Assembly (NCBI GenBank): GCA_028561875.1
Contig: JAQQTI010000001.1
Coordinates: 372,001-436,000, forward strand
Origin: Methanomassiliicoccaceae archaeon COG_1
GTDB taxonomy: Archaea > Thermoplasmatota > Thermoplasmata > Methanomassiliicoccales > Methanomethylophilaceae
Reading direction: 5' to 3'
DNA: 64,000 nucleotides
In this document: positions 34,665 through 43,546 of the stretch, piece by piece
How the letters are laid out: each line of letters starts with the position of its first letter
How positions within the stretch are numbered: position 1 is the stretch's first letter
Program-made: the position numbers and the translations under genes
Notes under the pieces: model-generated
What the model saw: the letters and a program-made list of their open reading frames with translations, nothing else
Database searches by the model: none
Told to the model about the DNA's origin: nothing

Positions 34665-34724
34665 GTTAATAATTGGACGCCCCCATAGGCGGTTCTTTAT
34701 TAACATTCCAGGAAGTGGTTAATA
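34665..34724. promoter_or_regulatory. Repeated GTTAATA motifs between the ZIP and NikR-like genes
   Basis: The motif GTTAATA occurs at 34665-34671 and 34718-34724, and inverted (TATTAAC) at 34698-34704. The last two form a palindrome with a 13-base spacer, like NikR-type operators. It overlaps the likely promoters of both divergent genes. Confidence 0.45.
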
Positions 34725-34746
34725 TGCCTCTGCCGGTGTGCCCACC

Positions 34747-35130
34747 ATGGGCATTGTGAGCATCTCCCTTGACGACGAGAGCATGTCTTCCCTCAACGAG
34801 ATACAGAAGGAGTACGGTCTGGCGTGTAGGAGTGAAGCGGTCCGCCTGGCCATCCGTTCCGCGATGGCCGGGATGCAGGAGTCCGGGAAGCTCAAGGGAA
34901 CCGTGGAGGGGGTCCTAATCGTGGTCCGCCGCGAACACGCCGATCCCTGGATGAGCGCCATACAGGCCAGATATGTCCGCGCGGTCAAAACCCAGCTGCA
35001 TTCCCATCTCCGTGACGAGCGCTGCCTCGACGTGATGATCGTCTCGGACGACGCCGAGGGCCTTCGCTCGATGCTCCGGGAGATCGAGGGCTCCGGCAAG
35101 GCCGATTACGTCCGGTTTATACCAGAATAA
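34747..35130 (+). CDS. NikR-like ribbon-helix-helix metal regulator
   Basis: A 127-residue protein with an N-terminal ribbon-helix-helix DNA-binding segment (GIVSISLDDESMSSLNEI, then RSEAVRLAIRS) and a C-terminal ACT-like metal domain, as in NikR. NikR binds nickel through four residues; three are recognisable here (H85, H87 and C93 in QLHSHLRDERC), but the position equivalent to the fourth histidine is Ala74 or nearby. The protein may therefore sense nickel differently, or another metal. The ATG at 34747 gives the usual RHH start; a GTG at 34738 is possible. The divergent ZIP gene is the obvious target. Confidence 0.82.
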   Translation: MGIVSISLDDESMSSLNEIQKEYGLACRSEAVRLAIRSAMAGMQESGKLKGTVEGVLIVVRREHADPWMSAIQARYVRAVKTQLHSHLRDERCLDVMIVSDDAEGLRSMLREIEGSGKADYVRFIPE

Positions 35131-35239
35131 TCGCGTCCGGGCGCTTTTGTTAAGGTCCGCCTTTAACTATTAAGGGCGGTTTGGCGTGACCTTTAAGTAT
35201 TACGCTATGCGTATGGTGCCCCTGGGATAGGGATAAGAG

Positions 35240-36103
35240 ATGTGGGGATCGCACTCTACGTACAGCGGTAACGCTCAATCCAAGAGCGTTTTCGGAAAGA
35301 TTTTCAACGGTTCGTCAGGTCTGAGGTGTGCCGATGTCAAGGCGGGCACCCCCGTCCGGACGGTGAGGGGCCTCAGTAAGGAAGGATACGAGGTATACAA
35401 CGTTGGTACCGACGTCTCGGCCAACATCTACGTCGCGAAGGCGCCTGAAAAGGCCTACTTCGAGGACGAGGAGGAGTACGCCCCGACGATTAGGCCGATT
35501 TCAGAGGAGGTCTTCGCCCAGTCGATTTACGAGGAGGCGCCAGCCGTCCAGGCCAAGGCGCGCAGTTTCAAGTACACCGAGCCGGTGGACATGTTCTCCA
35601 ATGCCAGGAAGCAACCGGTCTTCGAAGAGGTGGACTACAGCCAGATCATCATCAAGAAGAGGCAGGACATCTCGTTCAGAGAGGTTAGGGAGAGGACCGG
35701 CGTCCCTGCCGGGCCTGAGCGCATCGCACCGGCCAGGCAGCCGGTCATAGTTGGGATGCACCTCGAGATCGCGAAGCAGGCCGCACCCGGAGCGACCGAG
35801 GCCTCTGCCGAGCCCGAGGTCGCGGCGGTCTCCGCAGCTGTAGACATCGCCAGCGCCGGCGCCCAGGAGGCCGCCATGACCTCCACTGAGTCCGACGCGC
35901 CCATGCTCGTCGCCGCCCCCGGGCCCGTTGCGGAACCGGAACAGGCCTATATACTAGTGAACGCCGACCGTGATACTATGGTGCTGTTCTTCCCCGAGCT
36001 GGAAATCGACGAGCTCTTCCTCGGCCTTTCCAAGGACGACAGCCCCATGGTCCCCGAGGACGGGCTGGAGGCCTCTGCGGCCGCGGCGTCCCTGCAGTCT
36101 TGA
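35240..36103 (+). CDS. Unknown acidic protein with Ala/Glu-rich linker (287 aa)
   Basis: No family is recognised. Residues 1-70 are Ser/Gly-rich and include a beta-like stretch (VRTVRGLSKEGYEVYNVG). Residues 70-160 are charged, with several Tyr (YFEDEEEYAP, VDYSQIIIKKRQDIS). Residues 175-235 are a low-complexity Ala/Glu/Pro linker, and the C-terminus has a short acidic hydrophobic segment (VLFFPELEIDELFLGL). There is no signal peptide or membrane helix. An A/T-rich promoter patch (CTTTAAGTATTA, about 35191-35202) precedes it, and a strong terminator hairpin follows, so it is a single-gene unit. Confidence 0.7.
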   Translation: MWGSHSTYSGNAQSKSVFGKIFNGSSGLRCADVKAGTPVRTVRGLSKEGYEVYNVGTDVSANIYVAKAPEKAYFEDEEEYAPTIRPISEEVFAQSIYEEAPAVQAKARSFKYTEPVDMFSNARKQPVFEEVDYSQIIIKKRQDISFREVRERTGVPAGPERIAPARQPVIVGMHLEIAKQAAPGATEASAEPEVAAVSAAVDIASAGAQEAAMTSTESDAPMLVAAPGPVAEPEQAYILVNADRDTMVLFFPELEIDELFLGLSKDDSPMVPEDGLEASAAAASLQS

Positions 36104-36113
36104 AAAACTCAAA

Positions 36114-36133
36114 GGCCCGCCAGTTGGCGGGCC
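36114..36133 (+). terminator. Hairpin after the acidic protein gene
   Basis: GGCCCGCC and GGCGGGCC flank a 4-base loop (AGTT); a second small repeat (AACCAGTTGGTT) followed by a T-tract lies at about 36145-36161. Good terminator candidate. Confidence 0.55.
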
Positions 36134-36186
36134 CAACCATTTCCAAACCAGTTGGTTTTTATTGCGTCTGACTATTAGGCCCCCCC

Positions 36187-37494
36187 ATGGAGATAATGCC
36201 GATCCTGCTGATGCTCGGGGTGCTATTCGCGCTGGCCCGCATCGGCAACCGCCTCTTCGAGCGCATGGGCATGCCCGGACTCATCGGCGAGATAATGGTC
36301 GGCATCATTGCAGCGAACCTCGTCATACTGGATGGGGAGACGCTCATCGAGCTCCTCGACATCACCCTGCCCGACCAGATTAACGGCGTGGGCCCGAACG
36401 GCAGATACGTCGTGTTATTCGCGCTGGCCGAGCTCGGCGTGATCTTTCTGCTGTTCTCGGTAGGCTTGGAGACGAAGGTCAAGGAGCTCCTGTCGGTCGG
36501 GAGGACCGCATTGCTCGTCGCCGTGCTTGGCGTCGCCGTGCCCTTCGTCTTTGGCTACGCTTACATAGAGTTCACTGAGGGCGACTTCCATCATGCCATG
36601 TTCCTCGCCGCGGCCATGGTCGCCACAAGTGTCGGTATCACCGCCCGCGTCATCAAGGACATGCATATGATGGAGAAGAGGGAGTCGAGGATCATCATCG
36701 GCGCCGCCATCATCGATGACGTGCTCGGCATGATCGTCCTCGCCATCGTGAAAGGGACCACGGGCTCCTCCTCGTCCTCCCTCCCTGACATCGCCGCAAT
36801 TGTCGTCGAGGCGGTCGCGTTCGTCCTTGTCGTCATTGCCTTCGCAAAGTGGGGCGTCCCGCGCATCTACGAATGGAGTGAGGCTAAGAAGCAGAGGGCC
36901 ATTGATAGGACCGGCAAGCCTCCGCAGGGCATCAGCCTATACGCCTTCGGCATCGTCGTCTGCCTCGCCTTCGCGTATTTCGCGGAGTACATTGGCCTAG
37001 CCGGCATCATCGGGGCGTTCCTCGCCGGCATGCTGTTCGCCGACCACGCCTGGGAGAGCGGTATGGACAAGAAGGTCGAGGCCATAACCTCGTTCTTCAT
37101 CTCCTTCTTCTTCCTGCACGTCGGTCTGCAGGTGGACATCGACGCAATCGATGGGGGAGTCGTCGTATCGGCGGTAATAGTTATCGCCCTTGCGGTGATC
37201 TCGAAGTACGTCGGCTGCGGCCTCGGCACCAGACTCGGCGAGAGGGAGGCCAGGATGGACTCCATCAACATAGTCGGCTGCGGCATGGTTCCGAGGGGCG
37301 AGGTCGGGATCATCGTCGCCTCCATCGGGCTGGGGATAATCGTCGAGGGCAGGTACGCGTTGTCACCTGAGCTGTACACCGTGATAGTCCTGATGGCCGT
37401 AGCCACCACGATCATCGCCCCGCCGCTGCTGTCCAGAGCCTACCGTGAGAAGTACCCGCCGGAGTATCAGATTACGTCCGAGGACAAGATTTGA
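36187..37494 (+). CDS. Cation/proton antiporter (CPA2, KefB/NapA-like)
   Basis: The 435-residue protein has about 12-13 membrane helices and the monovalent cation:proton antiporter-2 pattern. The paired acidic residues expected in the ion site are visible as IIDDVLGM near residue 177, and GIIGAFLAGMLFA near 275 and MVPRGEVGIIVA near 365 are typical. It would exchange Na+ or K+ for protons at the cytoplasmic membrane. There is no C-terminal TrkA domain. A TATA-like TTTTTATTG is about 30 bases upstream. Ion choice is not determinable. Confidence 0.88.
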   Translation: MEIMPILLMLGVLFALARIGNRLFERMGMPGLIGEIMVGIIAANLVILDGETLIELLDITLPDQINGVGPNGRYVVLFALAELGVIFLLFSVGLETKVKELLSVGRTALLVAVLGVAVPFVFGYAYIEFTEGDFHHAMFLAAAMVATSVGITARVIKDMHMMEKRESRIIIGAAIIDDVLGMIVLAIVKGTTGSSSSSLPDIAAIVVEAVAFVLVVIAFAKWGVPRIYEWSEAKKQRAIDRTGKPPQGISLYAFGIVVCLAFAYFAEYIGLAGIIGAFLAGMLFADHAWESGMDKKVEAITSFFISFFFLHVGLQVDIDAIDGGVVVSAVIVIALAVISKYVGCGLGTRLGEREARMDSINIVGCGMVPRGEVGIIVASIGLGIIVEGRYALSPELYTVIVLMAVATTIIAPPLLSRAYREKYPPEYQITSEDKI

Positions 37495-37747
37495 AGGGCG
37501 CCCCGATGACGGGGTCGTCCGGGGCAATCGGAACGGGGCAACCCCGTTCTGGAGCGCACAGGTTCTCGGTCCCGCCCGCTCGGTTCACAGGGAAGAACAC
37601 GGGGAGCACGAGGACGAGGACGGTGAACGCTATAGCGATGCCGGCGATTACTTTGGGGCTGATCTTGATGCCCTTGTCATCCTCGGAGTCGAAGTACCTC
37701 ATCAGACCCGCCGATGAGGAGAAGGACTCCCCTTTCTCTTTTGCCAT
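37472..37747 (-). CDS. Protein translocase subunit Sec61beta/SecG, extended C-terminus
   Basis: The first 55 residues are a typical archaeal Sec61beta: SSSAGLMRYFDSEDDKGIK, then a single membrane helix IAGIAIAFTVLVLVLPVFF. Sec61beta is the small tail-anchored subunit of the SecYEbeta channel. Family members end right after the helix; here the frame adds 35 residues (Cys/Pro-rich, with GGTENLCAPERGCP) and overlaps the 3' end of the antiporter by 23 bases. The extension may result from a lost stop. The minus-strand TATA box at 37768-37777 predicts a leaderless message. Confidence 0.85.
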   Translation of the reverse strand: MAKEKGESFSSSAGLMRYFDSEDDKGIKISPKVIAGIAIAFTVLVLVLPVFFPVNRAGGTENLCAPERGCPVPIAPDDPVIGAPFKSCPRT

Positions 37748-37767
37748 GGCACACTCGAATCGGTGGT

Positions 37768-37810
37768 CATTATATAAGGATATGGGGCTCCTCTCGGTAG
37801 GATATTATAT
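37768..37810. promoter_or_regulatory. Divergent TATA boxes for Sec61beta and lysS
   Basis: TATATAATG (minus strand, 37768-37777) lies about 25 bases before the Sec61beta ATG, and GATATTATAT (plus, 37801-37810) about 30 bases before the lysS ATG. Confidence 0.6.
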
Positions 37811-37838
37811 CTAGGGTCTATACCAGCGCCCGATTAGC

Positions 37839-39386
37839 ATGCATTGGGCTGACGTAATAGCCGAAGACATCGCCGAGAGGTGCGAGCATCCCCTCATCGC
37901 CACTGGCATCAGCCCCACGGGCATCATCCACGTGGGGAGCCTTAGGGAGGCCATCACGGGAGAGTCTGTCCGCAGCGCCCTGGAAGCCAAAGGCAAAGAT
38001 GTCCGGCTGATCTACCTCATCGACGCCTTCGACCCTCTCAGGAAGCGCTACGAATTTCTTCCCGCGGAGTTCGAGAGGTACGTCGGGATGCCAATATGCA
38101 GGATTCCGTGCCCCTGCGGCAAGCACAGGAATTACGCCCACCACTTCGTGCAGCCGTTCCTCGACGCCGTGGGCTCCCTCGGCGTGAAGTGCGAGATCAT
38201 ATGGACCAACGACTTGTACGCCCAGGGCAAGTTTGCCGACTGTATCGACAAGACCTTCCGGAGGAGGCGGGAGATAATCAGGATCCTCCACGAGGTCTCC
38301 GAGAAGCCAGAGGATCCGGATTACGCGCCCTACAACCCCGTGTGCGAGAAGTGCGGGAGGTTCACTTCGCCGAATTTTGAATCGTACGAATTCCCGTACG
38401 TCGAGTACCAGTGCACCTGCGGCCATCATGGGAAGGCCGACATCCGCAAGGAAGAGGGCAAGCTCACATGGAGGTGCGAATGGCCCGCCAAGTGGGCGAT
38501 ATTCGGCACCTCCGCCGAGCCCTTTGGCAAGGACCACGCCGCCGCCGGCGGGTCCTATGACACGGGCGAGAGGATCGTCCGCGAGATATACGATGCGGAG
38601 CCCCCGCGTCCCATCCCCTACGAGTTCGTGCAGCTAAAGGGCGTGGGGCAGATACACAAGTCCACCGGCTCGTCCGTGACGGGGATCGACGCCATCCGCA
38701 TGACCCCGCCGGAGGTGCTTAATTACCTCTTCCTGAGGGTGCAGCCCGGTCGCGCTATCGACTACGACTCCGGCATGGGGATCCTCGACATGTCCGACGA
38801 GTACGACAGGATGGAGGTCGCCTACTTCAGCCGCAAGTATGCCGAGGCCGAAGAGAACTCCGTGAGGGCGTACGAGATTGCGCAGCACAACAACGTGCCC
38901 GCGAAGCTCCCGCTGCAGGTCTCCTGCCGGCACCTCGTGAATGTCGTGCAGCTCGCCGAAGGCTTTGACGAGCAGATGAAGGTCCTGCAGAGGACCGTAG
39001 ACATCTCCGGCTCCACCGAAGAGGACATTGCTAGAATCAAAAGAAGGTGCGAGTGCGTCACCTTCTGGCTGAAGGCCTTCGCCCCCGACAAGGTGAAGTT
39101 CGCCGTATCGCAGACCATCCCCGCGGACGTGCGGCTCTCCATGAATGACAAGGCGTTCCTGCAGGGTCTCGTGATGAGGATGAACGACTGCAGCTGGGAC
39201 GCTGACACCATCGGCAACATCATATCCGACTGTGGGAAGGCGTCGCCCATCGGGCAGAAGAACGCCTACAAGGCAATATACAGCCTACTCATCGGGAAGC
39301 CCATGGGCCCCAGGCTCGGCCAGTTCCTGGCCAGCATGGACAAGCAATTCGTCATAAACAGGTTCAACCAGGCGGCATACAGCTGA
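37839..39386 (+). CDS. lysS: Lysyl-tRNA synthetase, class I
   Basis: The 515-residue enzyme charges tRNA-Lys. It is the class I form typical of most archaea: HVGS near residue 32 is the HIGH-type motif and KSTGSSVTG near 273 the KMSKS-type loop. Two zinc-binding clusters are visible, CPCGKH near 91 and the CEKCG...CTCGH pair near 170-195. The C-terminal half is the helical anticodon-binding cage. A class I LysRS is one of the traits associated with methanogens, including some that also use pyrrolysine. A 9-bp terminator hairpin follows the stop. Confidence 0.96.
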   Translation: MHWADVIAEDIAERCEHPLIATGISPTGIIHVGSLREAITGESVRSALEAKGKDVRLIYLIDAFDPLRKRYEFLPAEFERYVGMPICRIPCPCGKHRNYAHHFVQPFLDAVGSLGVKCEIIWTNDLYAQGKFADCIDKTFRRRREIIRILHEVSEKPEDPDYAPYNPVCEKCGRFTSPNFESYEFPYVEYQCTCGHHGKADIRKEEGKLTWRCEWPAKWAIFGTSAEPFGKDHAAAGGSYDTGERIVREIYDAEPPRPIPYEFVQLKGVGQIHKSTGSSVTGIDAIRMTPPEVLNYLFLRVQPGRAIDYDSGMGILDMSDEYDRMEVAYFSRKYAEAEENSVRAYEIAQHNNVPAKLPLQVSCRHLVNVVQLAEGFDEQMKVLQRTVDISGSTEEDIARIKRRCECVTFWLKAFAPDKVKFAVSQTIPADVRLSMNDKAFLQGLVMRMNDCSWDADTIGNIISDCGKASPIGQKNAYKAIYSLLIGKPMGPRLGQFLASMDKQFVINRFNQAAYS

Positions 39387-39391
39387 TCCGT

Positions 39392-39412
39392 GCGGCGGGG
39401 AAGCCCCGCCGC
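39392..39412 (+). terminator. Hairpin after lysS
   Basis: Perfect 9-bp stem GCGGCGGGG / CCCCGCCGC with a 3-base loop, six bases after the lysS stop. Confidence 0.6.
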
Positions 39413-39582
39413 TCCATCAAAGGACGGCCGATGATGACCGCTCATTGTCTGCTCATTGCAAGCGGCCTCTCGGCTCTCCTCCGGCTTAGGCGAGTGAAGA
39501 AAGCGAGGGCGCTCGCTACGAAACGGTTCAGACGAGGCGGTAGGGATGTCCTTTCCCTCCGATCATCCTCATCCCATTGGCA

Positions 39583-39699
39583 ATTCTCCAGGGTCGAGCC
39601 CTTCTCGGCGTGTCCGAGCTCGAACCCGAACCTCCCGGTGAACCGACGGAAGTACTTCCATTCGTCGAAGGTCCTGAGGCTGTATGCGAAGACCTTCGT
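39583..39699 (-). pseudogene. N-terminal remnant of a D-2-hydroxyacid dehydrogenase
   Basis: Directly after the top6A stop, the minus strand encodes about 39 residues that look like the start of a D-lactate dehydrogenase-type protein: KVFAYSLRTFDEWKYFRRF, then FGFELGHAEKGSTLEN. The first codon is ACG where ATG is expected, and the protein sequence loses sense soon after (about 39583). The remaining 39430-39582 shows no continuation of the gene. This is best read as a decayed fragment. Confidence 0.55.
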
Positions 39700-39700
39700 C

Positions 39701-40789
39701 TCACATCATGCCCAGCTGGGTGAGCTTATCGGGCAGATAGGTGTCCGTGACGTAGTCCAGGCCGTATTTGGCCAGGGCCTGCTGCTCGGCCTTCTTGCCC
39801 ATCTCCAGCATGGCGTGGATCTCGCTGTCCCAGAACTCGTCGGAGAACCGGGGGTCGGATAGCTCCGCATGCAGTGCACCGACGTCCTTGTCGCTGAGAT
39901 CGTCCGTGGGCAGGTTGTAGTTGAGGATGTCCGAGGCGGTGATGCCGATGAACTGCGCCGTCGGCGTTGCGAGGTAGTCTGAGATGTGCGCGGTCTTTAT
40001 GGCGCCGTAGGCGATGGACGCGAAGATGCGGAACGACCACGGGTCGCCGTCGGTGAACACCACCACCGGCAGGCCGTTCTCCTCGTTGAGCCTCTTGATG
40101 AGCCTCCTCGTGGACCTAGCCGGCTGCCCGGAGAGGTGGATGAGGGCGCAGCGTGCCTGGTCCGGGAACCCGTTCTCGATGAGACGGGCGTACATACCGC
40201 CGGTCTCCAGGGCCATGACGAACCTCACATCCTGGGATTTGATCTGGAAGGTCTCGTTCTCGACGCTGTAGGGGACGGCGAACCCCTGCTCGGAGACGTC
40301 GTCCATGGCGTTGATGTCCTTCATGCCCTTCTTGGTCTGCGTGCGGAATGTGATGTTGCCGTAGACGTGGGCCCCGCTCTCTTCCGGCCTGAGCTTGAAG
40401 TCCTCCCTCATGCCGTGCGTCATGGTCTCCAGATCCTCGGCGAGAAGGTTGCTCTCGTCCTGGGTGTGGAACCTGGCGTTATTCCATCCCTCGGAGATGT
40501 AGTACATCTCTCTCAGCGTGGAGGACTTCTCCTCCCTGATCATCTCGTTGATGAACTCGGTGGTGTACGCCGTGCGCAGCATGGTGGTGGCGCCTTGCGT
40601 GGTCTTCGCCGTACGCGTGGTTCTCAGGCTGCCGTACTTCCATACCTGCGACATGGGATCGAATTCGATGTTCCTCTTGTTCCTAAGCGGGAGGATCATG
40701 GTGGGGATTTCGCCGGAATCGAGGTCGCTGTAGATGCTGGCGGCGATGCCGGTGAGCTTCTCCATCGCCTCTTTCTGCCTCTTGTTCAT
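39701..40789 (-). CDS. top6A: DNA topoisomerase VI subunit A
   Basis: The 362-residue subunit carries the Spo11-like DNA cleavage activity of the archaeal type IIB topoisomerase. The catalytic tyrosine lies in the [10 protein letters not shown] segment near residue 105, and the Toprim metal site is in [16 protein letters not shown] near 250. It overlaps the end of top6B by four bases (ATGA), the usual operon order. A hydroxyacid dehydrogenase remnant follows. Confidence 0.95.
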   Translation of the reverse strand: MNKRQKEAMEKLTGIAASIYSDLDSGEIPTMILPLRNKRNIEFDPMSQVWKYGSLRTTRTAKTTQGATTMLRTAYTTEFINEMIREEKSSTLREMYYISEGWNNARFHTQDESNLLAEDLETMTHGMREDFKLRPEESGAHVYGNITFRTQTKKGMKDINAMDDVSEQGFAVPYSVENETFQIKSQDVRFVMALETGGMYARLIENGFPDQARCALIHLSGQPARSTRRLIKRLNEENGLPVVVFTDGDPWSFRIFASIAYGAIKTAHISDYLATPTAQFIGITASDILNYNLPTDDLSDKDVGALHAELSDPRFSDEFWDSEIHAMLEMGKKAEQQALAKYGLDYVTDTYLPDKLTQLGMM

Positions 40790-42846
40790 TCATCGTCCTC
40801 CTTTTCGAACTCCTCTTCCTCGAGCCCCTCCGGTTCCTCCTCGGAATCGTCGCTCTGAGCAACCAGATCGTCGTCGGACTCGGTAATCTCCATGCCCTTG
40901 ATGCCCCAGTCTCCGGGGAGCGCCTCGGCACCCATCACGAGGACGGGATTTATTCCGGAGACGTAGACGTCGTCGGGGTCGAAGGTGTCCGCCATGTCGC
41001 CCCTCAGTTCGAACTCGATGACGGCCGAGGTCGAAGGCTGGATGCCGGAGACCTTCCATTGCACCTTGCCTTCTTCGTTCATGGAGTCGAACATCTCCCC
41101 CTCCCTGACGGAGGGGGGGACCGCTTCCACAGGGAGGTGGGCGTGCACCATGAAGGTGTGCGGGCGGATGGTGTAGTTGTATACCGTGTAACGGAAACGC
41201 TTGGAGTCGGGCTTCTTCTTTCCTCCCTCGTCCTTCACCGTTTCCGGTTCGATCCACACCACGTTCATGATCTTGGTGACGGTGCGGCCGATGTCGGGGA
41301 TCGGGCGGCCGAGCTGCTCGGAGACCTTCTTTGCAAGGTCCGGGAGGATTTCCTGAACAATCTCGAACTTCTCATGGGTCTTGGCTTTCCTGGCCTTCTT
41401 GTTCAGGTGGCTCTTGAGGCTCCTCGCCACGGTGCGGAGCGCCAGCTGGATTTCGTCATAGATTTCCGGGATGGCGGCGATGGCCTCTTTGCCCTCCGAA
41501 GTGAACGGCACCTTCGTGGAGGCGACGTGCACGAGGATGATGGCCGGGCCGAACGGTATGCCCTTACCCCCCCTCTGATCGAGGCCGTACCTCCTCCAAT
41601 CGAACTCCGAGATTGCCTTGGTGATGATGTCCGCGCCCTGCTGATATAGAAGGGGGACGCGGTTCGCGAAGCGCATGATCATGACCTGTGAATCCGCGGG
41701 AATCTCCCCTCCGTAGACTATGCCCGCTTCGATGCAGAACGGGTTGCCGTTGGCCGTCTTCGGCGGCCTCGTCACCGGCGCGGCATAGTACTCTGGGCGC
41801 AGGCCATCGAGTATGTGCATCAGCCCCTTCTTGATCAACGCATCGCCGATCGGCGAGAGGCAGTCCGAGGGGGGGTCCATAATCTTGACGCCGGATATCG
41901 CCTGCACGAGCCTAACGCTCCCCTCGCGCCCGAGTTCTTTCGGATCCGACTTCGGATCGATCTCTGCCGCCTTCGTCATCTCGTCGGCGAGCCTCGGGGT
42001 GACCCGGCAGAAGTCCCTCACCAGGAAGTCCTTCACGTTCTTCTGTTCGGAGACGTAGGAGTAGGCCATCATGTCCCCGATCTCCATGCCCTGCGGGTGG
42101 GGTTTGATCTCCTTGGACTTCGGAGGCATGGTCTCGGTGGCCCTCTCGAAAGTCCAAGTCTTTCCGTCGGGGTCGTGGAACTCGACCCTGGCGTGCGGGT
42201 TGACGATGGCCGTCTCGCGGAGGTACTCGAAAATCGACTGCCTCCCGGTCATGTACTTCCCCTTCGTGACGTATTCGACGAGGGTGCCGTGCTCCTTTCC
42301 CACCCACGGAAAAGCCCTCTCGTTCTTCACTATGGGGCGGTTGGTCTTGGTGTCGACGGAGATGTCCATCTCCCACGCCACCTCGTCCTCGCCCTCGATG
42401 CGCGAGGCGATGTGTGCCGGCCTTCCCGTGGAGATGTTAGCGTACATCACGGTGGCGGAGATTCCTATCCCCTGCTGCCCCCTCGACTGGCGGAGGGCAT
42501 GGAACCTGGAGCCGTAGAGGAGCCGCCCGAAGACGTTGGGCATGGCCCTGTGCAAGATGCCGGGCCCGTTGTCCTCGATGGATACCTTGTACTCCTCATC
42601 GCCGGTCTTGGATATCCTGACGACGATGTCCGGAAGGATGCCAGCCTCCTCGCAGGCATCGAGGGAGTTGTCGACAGCCTCCTTGATACCCATAAGTAAC
42701 GACTTGGTGCGGGAGTCGAACCCGAGAATCTGCTTGTTCTTCTCGAAGAACTCGGTGACCGAGATCTCATGCTGCTTTTCGGCGAGTTTCTCGGCGGTTA
42801 GCTTCTCCTCCGGAACGGGTTCTTTTTTCTTGGCGGTTCTTCCCAT
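40786..42846 (-). CDS. top6B: DNA topoisomerase VI subunit B
   Basis: The 686-residue ATPase subunit drives strand passage by topoisomerase VI. The N-terminal GHKL ATPase is visible: [14 protein letters not shown] near residue 52, EDNGPGI near 92 and the [17 protein letters not shown] region near 120, followed by the transducer domain and a C-terminal immunoglobulin-like domain. An acidic tail ([22 protein letters not shown] region) ends the protein. The N-terminus ([14 protein letters not shown]) is basic. The upstream membrane-protein gene overlaps it by 80 bases. Confidence 0.95.
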   Translation of the reverse strand: MGRTAKKKEPVPEEKLTAEKLAEKQHEISVTEFFEKNKQILGFDSRTKSLLMGIKEAVDNSLDACEEAGILPDIVVRISKTGDEEYKVSIEDNGPGILHRAMPNVFGRLLYGSRFHALRQSRGQQGIGISATVMYANISTGRPAHIASRIEGEDEVAWEMDISVDTKTNRPIVKNERAFPWVGKEHGTLVEYVTKGKYMTGRQSIFEYLRETAIVNPHARVEFHDPDGKTWTFERATETMPPKSKEIKPHPQGMEIGDMMAYSYVSEQKNVKDFLVRDFCRVTPRLADEMTKAAEIDPKSDPKELGREGSVRLVQAISGVKIMDPPSDCLSPIGDALIKKGLMHILDGLRPEYYAAPVTRPPKTANGNPFCIEAGIVYGGEIPADSQVMIMRFANRVPLLYQQGADIITKAISEFDWRRYGLDQRGGKGIPFGPAIILVHVASTKVPFTSEGKEAIAAIPEIYDEIQLALRTVARSLKSHLNKKARKAKTHEKFEIVQEILPDLAKKVSEQLGRPIPDIGRTVTKIMNVVWIEPETVKDEGGKKKPDSKRFRYTVYNYTIRPHTFMVHAHLPVEAVPPSVREGEMFDSMNEEGKVQWKVSGIQPSTSAVIEFELRGDMADTFDPDDVYVSGINPVLVMGAEALPGDWGIKGMEITESDDDLVAQSDDSEEEPEGLEEEEFEKEDDE

Positions 42847-43447
42847 CGTCCCGGAGGATTGTCAACGTGGTTAAGTAATTTCTCCGAAAGGTCGCCTCCG
42901 ATCGGTATCTGGCCATCGGATAGGGGTCGTTCTTGTACACGGCGACGGCGTATATGGTGCCGAACGCGATCGCGGCGAGGCCCAGGAGGTACATGAAGAA
43001 TTCGTACATATTCTCCATCTGCCAGGCCAGGATGAGCGCGATTGTCAAGGAAACGATGCCAAGGGCGATGTTGACGATCTCGTCGTCGAATCTGATCCTG
43101 ATGAGGGACCCCATACCGAACAACATCTTGAGGCCGAACTCGGCGAGGGCGACAACCAGGACGGAGTAGAGGATGATCTCCCCGGAGTCGGAGAGGACCA
43201 ATATCAGACCGGCGGCGGCGAACATGGCGGGCAGTAAGTATCCCTCCTTGGGGCAGTCATTTCTGAATCCGTAGAGAATGAGCACTAAGCCGATGACGGC
43301 GAGCAGCACACCCATGTACTGGAAGTAGTCATCGTCGTACCTGTTGCCGTTCCAGGCCACAATTAGCGCGAAGACTCCCGCGATGCTTAGTATGAGGCCA
43401 AGGCAGATGTCCATGGCGTAATCGCCGGTGCGTTTAATCTCGAACAT
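42767..43447 (-). CDS. Membrane protein of unknown function upstream of top6B
   Basis: A 226-residue protein with about six hydrophobic segments between residues 10 and 175, arranged as three hairpins. It contains no recognised family motif. The C-terminal 50 residues are basic and read in a different frame over the first 80 bases of top6B, so the true end could lie earlier if a base is missing. It may be co-transcribed with the topoisomerase genes, though a functional link is not implied. Confidence 0.7.
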   Translation of the reverse strand: MFEIKRTGDYAMDICLGLILSIAGVFALIVAWNGNRYDDDYFQYMGVLLAVIGLVLILYGFRNDCPKEGYLLPAMFAAAGLILVLSDSGEIILYSVLVVALAEFGLKMLFGMGSLIRIRFDDEIVNIALGIVSLTIALILAWQMENMYEFFMYLLGLAAIAFGTIYAVAVYKNDPYPMARYRSEATFRRNYLTTLTILRDDGKNRQEKRTRSGGEANRRETRRKAA

Positions 43448-43546
43448 CGAATCTCTTCTCGTCGAAGGTAGCGCACCTACATAGTTAAAGAATTGGAGAG
43501 AACGGGATCGGAAAAAGGTTGGGGAGGGGGCGTTTCGGGATGCCAG

